Of a stretch of DNA of 25,822 nt, positions 1-7,178 are shown one piece after another (within the stretch, counting starts at the first letter, position 1; each line of letters starts with the position of its first letter). The position numbers were made by a program, and so were the translations under genes. The notes under the pieces are model-generated. The model was not told the origin of the DNA. It made no database searches and saw nothing but the letters and a program-made list of their open reading frames with translations. This DNA comes from a virus: positions 1 through 25,822 of IMG/VR virus record IMGVR_UViG_3300027810_000056; one strand, given 5' to 3'.

Positions 1-2
1 GG

Positions 3-209
3 CCAGACTACCAAGAAACTAAACAAGAAATACTTCAAGGGGAATTTGAGGTTCGTGTTGAACGTGATACCCTCATAGCAGAAACAGACTGGTGGGCAAC
101 ATCAGACCGCACGATGACAGCAGAGCAAACTGCTTATCGTCAGGCACTACGTGACATCACTGGTCAGGCTGGCTTTCCAACTAACATCACATGGCCGACT
201 AAGCCGTAG
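3..209 (+). CDS. Phage tail assembly chaperone-like protein, C-terminal part (5' end outside window)
   Basis: An open frame enters from the left edge and ends in tandem in-frame stops (TAG TAA, 207-212), giving 68 visible residues. The visible part has an ETDWW motif, then YRQALRDITGQ, then FPTNITWPTKP at the very end. This order (tDW, YRqaLRDi, fP.n..WP.kP) is that of the small phage tail-assembly chaperone family (Pfam Phage_tail_APC), which usually sits beside tail-fibre genes and assists fibre or tail assembly. A fibre-related gene just before the large terminase fits the T7-type order of fibre genes followed by packaging genes. The start lies outside the window, so full length is unknown. 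The family call is by motif recognition only. Confidence 0.72.
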   Translation, partial: PDYQETKQEILQGEFEVRVERDTLIAETDWWATSDRTMTAEQTAYRQALRDITGQAGFPTNITWPTKP

Positions 210-221
210 TAAACTTTCCTC

Positions 222-250
222 TTGACAAACCTAAACCGATAGGCTATCAT
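222..250 (+). promoter_or_regulatory. Candidate sigma70 promoter overlapping the terL start
   Basis: TTGACA at 222-227 is followed after exactly 17 bases by TATCAT at 245-250 (five of six matches to TATAAT). It sits in the only intergenic gap at this end of the late arm. The -10 box overlaps the terL ATG at 249, so a transcript from it would begin near 257, inside terL, and could not supply that start. It may serve the portal-to-capsid genes, with terL read from upstream transcripts, or be a chance match. Confidence 0.4.
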
Positions 251-1784
251 GGCATCTATAGACCAAATCAGACAGGCAGCAGAAACTGACTTAGTTACAT
301 TCATTAGGCTTGTAGCTCCTGAACAAGTACTAGGTCAATGTCATGAAGACGTTTGTAACTGGTGGGATCGGGAAGGCTCCAAGTCTCACCAACTACTTCT
401 ATTCCCTCGTGACCACGGCAAGTCTCGTCTTGTAGCTTACAGGGTAGCTTGGGAGTTAACCAAAGACCCAACCTTACGTATCCTATATATATCAGCCACA
501 GCTAACCTAGCTGAGAAACAACTAGGCTTCATCAAGAGTATCTTAACCTCTGAGGTATATAGTCGTTACTGGCCAGATCATGTTCATCCTGAAGATGGTA
601 AACGTACACGGTGGACTAACTCAGAGATCATGTTGGACCACCCAGCCCGTAAGAAAGAGAATGTACGTGACCCTTCTGTTTTCACTGGTGGTCTTACCAC
701 TTCTCTTACAGGTATGCACTGTGACATTGCAGTTCTAGACGACATTGTAGTTTATGAGAATGCCTACACAGGTGAGGGCAGAAACAAAGTAAAGAGTCAA
801 TACTCTCTTTTGTCATCCATTGAGGGTGCCGACGCTAGGGAGTGGGTAGTAGGTACTCGTTACCACCCAGCTGACTTGTACAACGATCTACTCCAGATGG
901 AGGAAGACTTGTATGATGATGACGGTAACAAGGTAGGTGAAGAAACTATCTATGAGATCTTTGAACGTCCAGTAGAGGAAAACGGTGACGGTACAGGTCA
1001 GATGCTATGGCCTCGTAGTCAACGTAGAGATGGTAAGTGGTTTGGTTTTGATATAAGAGTCCTAGCTAAGAAACGAGGACAGTACCTAGACAAGGGTCAG
1101 TTCCGTGCACAGTACTACAACGACCCTAGTGACCCAGACAACGTACCTGTAGGTAGTGACAAGTTCCAGTACTTCGAACGTAAGCACCTACGCCAAGAGA
1201 ACGGTTACTGGTTCTACAGAGATAACAAGCTTAACGTATATGCAGCTGTTGACTTCGCATTTAGTTTATCAAAGAAAGCCGACTACACAGCTATTGTTGT
1301 CATAGGCATTGATGCAGAGAACAACGTGTATGTCTTAGACATTGACCGTTTCAAGACTGACCGTATATCTGATTACTTTGATCATATCTTTCAGTTATCA
1401 ACTAAGTGGTCATTCCGCAAGATGAGAGCAGAGACAACCGTTGCTCAGGTAGCCATCGTTAAACAACTCAAGGAGCTAGTGAAGCAGCATGGCCTGTCAC
1501 TGAGCATCGAAGAGTTCAGACCTAACAAACACCAAGGCAACAAACAGGAACGCATCTCAGCAGCCCTTGAGCCTCGTTATGACAACCTTAGTATGTGGCA
1601 CTACCGTGGTGGTAATACTCAAATACTTGAGGAAGAGTTGTCATCCCGTAACCCACCACACGACGATGTTATTGACGCATTGGCTTCAGTTGTGGACATG
1701 GCAATAAAACCATCACGTAACGTCCGTAGGGATCGTGATAACGTGGTACAATTTAACAAAAGATTTGGTGGAGTTTCCTTCTAA
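249..1784 (+). CDS. terL: Terminase large subunit (DNA packaging ATPase/nuclease)
   Basis: The 511-residue motor protein drives DNA into the prohead and cuts the concatemer. The N-terminal ATPase half has a Walker A-like loop PRDHGKS (residues 53-59) and a Walker B segment IAVLDDI (160-166). The C-terminal nuclease half has the RNase H-like pattern: AAVDFAF with D335, then RAET around E395, then HDDVIDALA (471-479) supplying the last metal-binding acidic residues. Length and motif order are normal for T7-type large terminases. The start is preceded only by a weak AGG. The stop overlaps the portal start (TAATG), which suggests coupled translation. The small terminase subunit is not visible and probably lies upstream of the window. 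Confidence 0.93.
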   Translation: MASIDQIRQAAETDLVTFIRLVAPEQVLGQCHEDVCNWWDREGSKSHQLLLFPRDHGKSRLVAYRVAWELTKDPTLRILYISATANLAEKQLGFIKSILTSEVYSRYWPDHVHPEDGKRTRWTNSEIMLDHPARKKENVRDPSVFTGGLTTSLTGMHCDIAVLDDIVVYENAYTGEGRNKVKSQYSLLSSIEGADAREWVVGTRYHPADLYNDLLQMEEDLYDDDGNKVGEETIYEIFERPVEENGDGTGQMLWPRSQRRDGKWFGFDIRVLAKKRGQYLDKGQFRAQYYNDPSDPDNVPVGSDKFQYFERKHLRQENGYWFYRDNKLNVYAAVDFAFSLSKKADYTAIVVIGIDAENNVYVLDIDRFKTDRISDYFDHIFQLSTKWSFRKMRAETTVAQVAIVKQLKELVKQHGLSLSIEEFRPNKHQGNKQERISAALEPRYDNLSMWHYRGGNTQILEEELSSRNPPHDDVIDALASVVDMAIKPSRNVRRDRDNVVQFNKRFGGVSF

Positions 1785-3529
1785 TGGCTGGAACAACTAT
1801 TGACCTAGATAGCATGATCGACCCACACGCACTAGCTGTGGACATTGCTAATCGTTGGACTACTTGGAATAAAGCTCGTCAGCCTAAGCTAGAGGAATGG
1901 AAAGAGTTACGTAACTACATCTATGCTACAGATACTCGTACCACATCTAACAGTAAGCTACCGTGGACTAACAGCACAACTACTCCTAAGCTGACACAGA
2001 TTGCTGACAACCTACATGCTAACTACTTCTCAGCATTGTTCCCACAGAAGCGTTGGTTCCGTTTTGAAGCTAACGATCAAGACTCAGCTACCAAGATGAA
2101 ACGAGATGTTATCCAAGCTTATATGGAGAACAAGATTCGTCAGTCTGATTTCACAACAACTGTCAGTAAACTTCTTAACGACTACATCCAGTACGGTAAC
2201 TGTTTCGCCACTGTTGAGTTCACACGTGACGTTACTGAGTATCAGGTAGGTGACCAAGTGCCTCACTACGTAGGCCCTCGTCTGGTACGCCTTAGCCCCT
2301 TTGACGTATGCTTTAACCCGATAGCACCTGACTTCGATAACAGCCCTAAGATCATCCGTTCAGTTGTCACCCTCGGTGAGATTGCTCGTAAGGTTGAGGA
2401 GAGTGTTGACAACGCCTACATGACTCAGATCATGGAGAAGATGTTAGGTAACCGTGCCCATTCCTCAGGTAATGACATTGATGTGTCAAAGTCACAGGCA
2501 TTCATTGCTGATGGTTTCTCATCCTTGCAGGAATACTACGAATCTAACTACGTAGAACTTCTTACCTTCTATGGTGACATCTATGACAACGACACAGGGG
2601 TCTTCCATAAGAACCGTGTCATCACAGTCGTAGACCGTTCATACATCCTCACCAATGAGCAGAACCCTAGTTGGCTAGGTAAGTCACCAGTGTTCCATGC
2701 AGGGTGGCGTGAACGTCCTGATAACCTCTATGCGATGGGTCCCTTGGACAACCTAGTTGGTATGCAGTACCGCATCGACCACTTAGAGAACTTGAAGGCT
2801 GATGTCTTCGATCAGATCGCCTACCCAATGCTTAAGATCCGTGGTGACGTAGAGGACTTCGACTTCGAACCAGCTGCTCGTATCTACATGGGTGAAGAGG
2901 GTGACGTAGGTTACTTAGTTCCTGACTCAACAGCTTTGAATGCTGACTTTCAGATTCAGAACCTAGAGAACAAGATGGAAGCCTTAGCTGGTGCCCCACG
3001 TGAAGCTATGGGTATCCGTAGTGCAGGGGAAAAGACAGCCTTTGAGGTTAACCAGCTAATGACAGCTGCTGGTCGTATCTTCCAGCACAAGACAGCACAC
3101 TTCGAACGTGTGTTCCTTGAGCCAATCCTGAACTCAATGTTAGAGTCTGCTCGTCGTAACATGGACTATGCTGACACTGTACGAGTACTGAATGACAACA
3201 CAGGTTTGTTCTTCTTTGAGCAGATCACAAAGGAAGACATCAAAGGTAACGGACGTATCGTTCCAATGGGTGCTCGTCACTTTGCTGAACGTGCTAACCG
3301 TGTACAAGGTTTGACACAACTGTACCAGCTTAAGCTAGCTGACCCAACGATGGCTGCTCACTTATCAGGTAAAGAGTTTGCTCGTCTACTTGCAGATGAA
3401 CTAGGTGAACCAGCTTTGTTCGGTGAGAACGTCACAGTCGTTGAGCAGATGGAAACACAGAAAGTTGCCACAGAAGCACAAGTTGACTTTGAGGAAGACC
3501 AACAGATCGCCATGGAGCAAGGTCTCTAA
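1784..3529 (+). CDS. Portal protein (head-tail connector)
   Basis: A 581-residue protein directly after the large terminase, the usual place for the dodecameric portal ring at the head vertex. It carries the long N-terminal helical region of podovirus portals (WKELRNYIY near residue 45, then KLTQIADNLHANYFSALFP around 70-88). A central stretch after residue 320 contains YRIDHLENLKADVFDQ, and a region near 400-425 (GAPREAMGIRSAGEKTA) resembles the tunnel and clip region of T7 gp8-type connectors. It ends in an acidic, Gln-rich tail, as many connectors do. The start overlaps the terL stop, with GGAG about ten bases upstream. The family call rests on length, position and overall look. Confidence 0.88.
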   Translation: MAGTTIDLDSMIDPHALAVDIANRWTTWNKARQPKLEEWKELRNYIYATDTRTTSNSKLPWTNSTTTPKLTQIADNLHANYFSALFPQKRWFRFEANDQDSATKMKRDVIQAYMENKIRQSDFTTTVSKLLNDYIQYGNCFATVEFTRDVTEYQVGDQVPHYVGPRLVRLSPFDVCFNPIAPDFDNSPKIIRSVVTLGEIARKVEESVDNAYMTQIMEKMLGNRAHSSGNDIDVSKSQAFIADGFSSLQEYYESNYVELLTFYGDIYDNDTGVFHKNRVITVVDRSYILTNEQNPSWLGKSPVFHAGWRERPDNLYAMGPLDNLVGMQYRIDHLENLKADVFDQIAYPMLKIRGDVEDFDFEPAARIYMGEEGDVGYLVPDSTALNADFQIQNLENKMEALAGAPREAMGIRSAGEKTAFEVNQLMTAAGRIFQHKTAHFERVFLEPILNSMLESARRNMDYADTVRVLNDNTGLFFFEQITKEDIKGNGRIVPMGARHFAERANRVQGLTQLYQLKLADPTMAAHLSGKEFARLLADELGEPALFGENVTVVEQMETQKVATEAQVDFEEDQQIAMEQGL

Positions 3530-3772
3530 ATGAAGACCGCATGGCTAAAAGAATGTAAGACGAAAGAAGAGAAAGCACAGGTACGACAACTTATCTTGTC
3601 AAACCGTGAGAGCCTTGACCGTCTTCAAGAAATCCTAGGGCCTATGCTCAAGGACATCCCACCTACTGCTGACTATGACAGTCCTTCATGGGCTTTCAAA
3701 CAGGCTGATAGGATCGGGTTCAACCGAGCACTAACCACGGTGCTTGATCTTATCAACCTAGACAAGGAATAA
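3530..3772 (+). CDS. Conserved small phage protein between portal and scaffold, unknown function
   Basis: An 80-residue, charged, mostly helical protein with no membrane segment. It begins MKTAWLKECKTKEEK and ends with a segment typical of small phage proteins that follow the portal gene (YDSPSWAFKQADRIGFNRAL). The ATG directly follows the portal stop, with AAGG seven bases upstream, and the gene ends three bases before the scaffold start, so it is tightly embedded in the head operon. Function is not known. Its position suggests an assembly factor or a minor head component, but nothing in the sequence shows this. Confidence 0.78.
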   Translation: MKTAWLKECKTKEEKAQVRQLILSNRESLDRLQEILGPMLKDIPPTADYDSPSWAFKQADRIGFNRALTTVLDLINLDKE

Positions 3773-3775
3773 AAC

Positions 3776-4546
3776 ATGGTATTTACTGACGGTGCTGAAA
3801 CCACACAGACCGACCAGTCCCCAGAGAATCAAGCACAAGAGACCTCACCACAGGAATCTTATGTACAGAAACTCGTAGAGGCAAAGGGAGATAACTGGAG
3901 CAATCCTGAGACTCTTGCTAAAGGTAAACTCGAAGCTGATGGCTACATTAAGACTCTAGAAGAGCAGCTAGCACTCATGCGAGAGGACATCCAGAAGAAA
4001 GATTATCAAGCTCAAGTTCTTGAACAACTCCAGAATAAGGCCACTGACACTACCGCAGTGAAGGATGGAGTGCCCAATAATAACGGTAACACGAATGCAC
4101 AGAACACCACTGATGGCATTAGTGAGGAACACCTGAAGAGCCTTGTTGAGAAGACACTGACACAGAGGGAGAACGATACTGCTGTCAAGCAGAACCTATC
4201 CCACGTAGATCAGGAGCTAAGCAAAAGCTTTGGCACAGAAGCCACAGCTGTTGTAACTAAGAAAGCTGAAGAGCTAGGTATGTCAATGGATCGTTTACGT
4301 GACATTGCAGCTGAATCTCCTAACGCCTTCTTTGCTCTTATCGGTGAAGCACCTAAAGCCCAACAGAACCCTATGGTTCAAGGCTCGGTACGAACTGAGG
4401 GTGTCAATATGCAAGTCTCGGCAGAACGTAATTGGTCATACTACCAAAAGCTACGCCGAGAGAACCCACACGAATACTATTCTCCCCGTAATCAACAACA
4501 ACTTATCTCAGATAAGATGAAGATGGGTGATAGGTTCGGTAACTAA
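3776..4546 (+). CDS. Capsid assembly scaffolding protein
   Basis: A 256-residue acidic protein between portal and major capsid, the usual place of the scaffold. The first 30 residues are low-complexity (Gln, Thr, Glu, Pro). Residues about 55-85 (LEADGYIKTLEEQLALMREDIQ) look like a coiled coil, followed by an Asn-rich linker near 98-112. The C-terminal part is charged and helical (RRENPHEYYSPRNQQQ near the end), as expected for a capsid-binding end. No enzymatic motif is seen. Function is assigned from position and composition, since scaffold sequences are poorly conserved. AAGGA lies seven bases before the ATG, inside the end of the previous gene. Confidence 0.82.
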   Translation: MVFTDGAETTQTDQSPENQAQETSPQESYVQKLVEAKGDNWSNPETLAKGKLEADGYIKTLEEQLALMREDIQKKDYQAQVLEQLQNKATDTTAVKDGVPNNNGNTNAQNTTDGISEEHLKSLVEKTLTQRENDTAVKQNLSHVDQELSKSFGTEATAVVTKKAEELGMSMDRLRDIAAESPNAFFALIGEAPKAQQNPMVQGSVRTEGVNMQVSAERNWSYYQKLRRENPHEYYSPRNQQQLISDKMKMGDRFGN

Positions 4547-4579
4547 ACTCTCTTAAATCAAACTAAAAGGACTAGCACA

Positions 4580-5554
4580 ATGGCTGGCATGATTTCCTCC
4601 AATGCTGATACACAGCGTTTAATCCGTTCAGAGGTATACTCTTCTGAACTAAAAGACATCCTACGGGACGAGATGCAAGCACAACGTTATGTACGTATGC
4701 TTGACGGTTTCCCAGATGGTGACACTTTCACAATCCCAACAATCGGTAAAACAACCGTAGCTGACTACACAGAAGATGCAGCAGTTGCTTACACACCGAT
4801 GGACACAGCTGAGTTCTCTTTCACAGTTGACAAGTACTTGCAGTCTGCAACATACCTAACCAAGAAAGCTGCGCAAGATTCATTCTACTCAGCACAGCTT
4901 GAAGCACGGTTTGTACCAGAGCAAGAACGTGCCATCCTTGAGCACTTTGAGTCAACCACATTTGCATCTCCAGAAGTTGGCGTATCAGCTAACTCTGCAG
5001 AAACAACTGATGGCATTGCTCACCGTATCTCAGGTGGTAACTCAGGTGTCATGGAACTAGCTGACTTTGCATTCGCACGTTATGCGTTGAAGAAGTCTAA
5101 CGTTCCAGATCGTGGCTTGGTTGCTGTTGTTGACCCATCCGTTGAGTACCAACTGAACACATTGACAAACTTGACCAACGTGTCAAACAACCCAATGTTT
5201 GAAGGTATTGTTCGTGACGGTATCGCAACTGGTATGCGTTTCGTAGCTAACGTCTATGGCTTCGATGTATACACATCCAACTACTTGAAGACAACTGTTG
5301 CCGATGCTGCGTTGGTAGAGAAAGATGGCTCAACAGCCAACGACTTCTCATCTAACAACGGTGTTGCTAACTTGTTCTTCTCTGCTGATGCGGGTGCTAA
5401 CCCATTCGTTGGTGCATGGCGTCAAATGCCAGAGGTTGACTATGAGTACAACAAAGACAACCAACGTCACGAGTATGTTACTACTGCTCGTTACGGTGTA
5501 AAGAAGTACCGTCCAGAAGGTATCGTTACAATCGTAACTAACCCTGCTGTATAA
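4580..5554 (+). CDS. Major capsid protein
   Basis: A 324-residue protein that forms the icosahedral shell. It follows the scaffold and has the T7 gp10-like arrangement: an N-terminal arm (RLIRSEVYSSELKDILRDE), a strand-rich segment (GDTFTIPTIGKTT), a long helix (YLTKKAAQDSFYS), then a peripheral domain with a conserved-looking VAVVDPSVEYQL near residue 180. It ends in a basic, Tyr-rich strand region (HEYVTTARYGVKKYRPEG). The codons are uniform and biased (GGT, CGT, GCT, AAC), as in a highly expressed gene. AAGGA precedes the ATG by eight bases. A terminator-like hairpin begins eight bases after the stop. No slippery site for a gp10B-like frameshift was seen at the end. Confidence 0.93.
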   Translation: MAGMISSNADTQRLIRSEVYSSELKDILRDEMQAQRYVRMLDGFPDGDTFTIPTIGKTTVADYTEDAAVAYTPMDTAEFSFTVDKYLQSATYLTKKAAQDSFYSAQLEARFVPEQERAILEHFESTTFASPEVGVSANSAETTDGIAHRISGGNSGVMELADFAFARYALKKSNVPDRGLVAVVDPSVEYQLNTLTNLTNVSNNPMFEGIVRDGIATGMRFVANVYGFDVYTSNYLKTTVADAALVEKDGSTANDFSSNNGVANLFFSADAGANPFVGAWRQMPEVDYEYNKDNQRHEYVTTARYGVKKYRPEGIVTIVTNPAV

Positions 5555-5561
5555 TACTCTA

Positions 5562-5585
5562 GGGTGTCCCTTAACGGGGGCACCC
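5562..5585 (+). terminator. Hairpin terminator after the capsid gene
   Basis: GGGTGTCCC (5562-5570) pairs with GGGGCACCC (5577-5585) through nine pairs including one U-G, closing a six-base loop (TTAACG). Only a broken T-rich stretch (CTTTACTCTT) follows, so it may terminate partially, much as T7 has a leaky terminator behind its capsid gene. Confidence 0.62.
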
Positions 5586-5598
5586 ACTAACTTTACTC

Positions 5599-5627
5599 TT
5601 GACAGATGCTTCAGACCCCTGTATAAT
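5599..5627 (+). promoter_or_regulatory. Perfect-consensus sigma70 promoter for head-fibre/tail genes
   Basis: TTGACA (5599-5604), a 17-base spacer, and TATAAT (5622-5627): twelve of twelve consensus bases at optimal spacing. It lies in the 123-base gap between capsid and the next gene, just after a hairpin terminator. Transcription should start near 5634 and leave a leader of about 44 bases before the ATG at 5678. It implies use of the host RNA polymerase for late genes. Confidence 0.85.
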
Positions 5628-5677
5628 TTCTTTACCTTGGCAGGGCCACTAGTATATATCCCCTACGGAGATTCCCC

Positions 5678-6142
5678 ATGGCTAACGTAAACCACTCCAC
5701 TCTTACTGATCCCTACCTGCATGAGCCTAAGGGTGTCTCTACAGCTTCTTCTGGTCAAGTCTACAAGGCTAACGGTTCAGGTTCAGGTACATGGTCGTCG
5801 CAGACTACTCGTTCTGTATTCACTGTTCATTTAGCAGACTTATCTTCAGCAGAGAACATCTACTGTCCTATTCCTTTCGGTGGTACCGTTAGTCGAGTAA
5901 CTTCAGTACTTGAAGGTTCTATTTCTGGTGGTGATGTAACCGTCACAGTTAAGAACTCCTCAGCTGCAACTATGGGTACCATTACAGTTACTCAATCAGG
6001 CTCAGCTGCTGGTGACATTGACTCCTTAGACCCTTCATCTAACAATACAGCCACAGATAACGACTACATACTAATCCAGACAGATGGTGGGGCCAGTACT
6101 CACGTTGACTTCATGGTCTCCGTTGTAGTGGAGCATGTGTAA
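5678..6142 (+). CDS. Putative head fibre / capsid decoration protein
   Basis: A 154-residue protein rich in Ser, Thr, Gly and Val. The N-terminal part has the pattern NHSTLTDPYLHEPKG followed by SGQVYKANGSGSGTW (near residues 25-39), a recurring capsid-attachment style segment in phage head-fibre and decoration proteins. The rest alternates short hydrophobic strands with Ser/Gly/Asn turns, suggesting an all-beta surface domain. It is the first gene behind the consensus promoter, fitting a protein needed in many copies. GGAG lies eight bases before the ATG, and its stop overlaps the next start (TAATG). An alternative is a small tail-associated protein. Confidence 0.6.
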   Translation: MANVNHSTLTDPYLHEPKGVSTASSGQVYKANGSGSGTWSSQTTRSVFTVHLADLSSAENIYCPIPFGGTVSRVTSVLEGSISGGDVTVTVKNSSAATMGTITVTQSGSAAGDIDSLDPSSNNTATDNDYILIQTDGGASTHVDFMVSVVVEHV

Positions 6143-6867
6143 TGAAGACTACACTCCTACAGATAGTACAGTCTATCCTTAGTGATATGGACTCAGAGGG
6201 TGTCAACAGCATTAGTGACACAATCGAAGCTCAACAGGTTGCTTCAGTAGTTGAAGACACGTACTACAACATTATAGCTGCACGGGATATTCCTGAGCAT
6301 AATAAGTTGATGTCACTTGTATCTGCAGGTAACTCAGCTAAACCTACTCACTTCAGTTACCCAATTAACACAAAGCACGTCGAACGTATTGAATACAACA
6401 TTGGCACAGCTGCAGACAAGAACTATCAGGTTATCTTTTATGTTGAGCCTATGGTCTTCCTTGATCGAATGGACGAAGACGACCTACGTGTTGAGACCTT
6501 TGAAGCTGGTGTAGACATCTTTGTCAACTCCACTAAGGCCCCTTCATACTACACATCTTTCGATGACGAATACATCATCATGAATGCTTACGATTCAACA
6601 GTAGAAGCTGCACTACAGAACAACAAGGTTCGTGCGTTTGGTTCTACCTACCCAATCTTTAGTCAAACAGATACACACAAACCTGATCTAGACAATACAA
6701 TGTTTCCAATGCTTTTAGCTGAGTCTAAGTCAGCTTGCTTCTCCTTGTTTAAAGGTGGTCCAGATCCTAAGGTGGAACAGTCGTCTCGTCGTCTCAAGTC
6801 CTACATCCAGAACAACATGCACAAGAGTAGTCGTGCTAACATTAAGAATAAATACGGGAGAAAGTAA
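6142..6867 (+). CDS. Tail tubular protein A (T7 gp11-like adaptor)
   Basis: A 241-residue protein at the position of T7 gp11, which forms the ring between portal and tail nozzle. The N-terminus (MKTTLLQIVQSILSDMDSE, then QVASVVEDTYYNIIAARDIP around residues 33-52) is the helical opening typical of this family. A strand-rich middle (HFSYPINTKHVERIEYNI) follows. A C-terminal helix ends in the basic segment NIKNKYGRK. The start overlaps the previous stop and has TGGAG eight bases upstream; its stop overlaps the following start in the same way. Family call by sequence pattern and order before tail tubular B. Confidence 0.87.
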   Translation: MKTTLLQIVQSILSDMDSEGVNSISDTIEAQQVASVVEDTYYNIIAARDIPEHNKLMSLVSAGNSAKPTHFSYPINTKHVERIEYNIGTAADKNYQVIFYVEPMVFLDRMDEDDLRVETFEAGVDIFVNSTKAPSYYTSFDDEYIIMNAYDSTVEAALQNNKVRAFGSTYPIFSQTDTHKPDLDNTMFPMLLAESKSACFSLFKGGPDPKVEQSSRRLKSYIQNNMHKSSRANIKNKYGRK

Positions 6868-7178
6868 TGGTTGAGTTCTTTCATGACACACAGAACCAGA
6901 CGTGTGTATGTAAGACTGACAAGATGCTCTCAACCATAACGATCTCTAAGGAGATAGGCGGTTATTGTTTCTTTGTTGTTACTGTCGAGAAGGGAAGTGT
7001 TCCTACTGAATTAGGTGGTCGGTACTCAAGTATACCTAAAGCCCAGACAGCAGTTGAGCAGTACCTAAAAACCAAACGTAAGTCAGCTACAGTTCGTAGA
7101 AACGAGTTTAGTGAAGACTTCGACAAACGTAAGAAGGTAAAAGATGCCGCAAAGTCTAGGTCAAAAGTCAGTAAATAA
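6867..7178 (+). CDS. Unknown protein between tail tubular A and B
   Basis: A 103-residue protein not recognised from any family. The N-terminal 60 residues are strand-like, with two close cysteines (CVCK, 12-15) and a third at 34 (GYCFFVVTVEKG). The last 45 residues are strongly basic (KTKRKSATVRRNE, then KKVKDAAKSRSKVSK). The ATG overlaps the tail tubular A stop (TAATG), with GGAG upstream. The 3' 35 bases overlap the tail tubular B start, so the basic tail is encoded by DNA that also carries the B ribosome binding site and first codons. It may be a small tail-assembly or DNA-contacting protein, but no function can be claimed. Confidence 0.72.
   Translation: MVEFFHDTQNQTCVCKTDKMLSTITISKEIGGYCFFVVTVEKGSVPTELGGRYSSIPKAQTAVEQYLKTKRKSATVRRNEFSEDFDKRKKVKDAAKSRSKVSK

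Noticed and set aside
5530-5600. Programmed frameshift extending the capsid protein, as in T7 gp10B
   Set aside because: No slippery heptamer was seen near the stop, and a terminator hairpin follows immediately.
5555-5677. tRNA or other structured RNA in the capsid-downstream gap
   Set aside because: Only the terminator hairpin and promoter were found; there is no cloverleaf or other conserved pattern.
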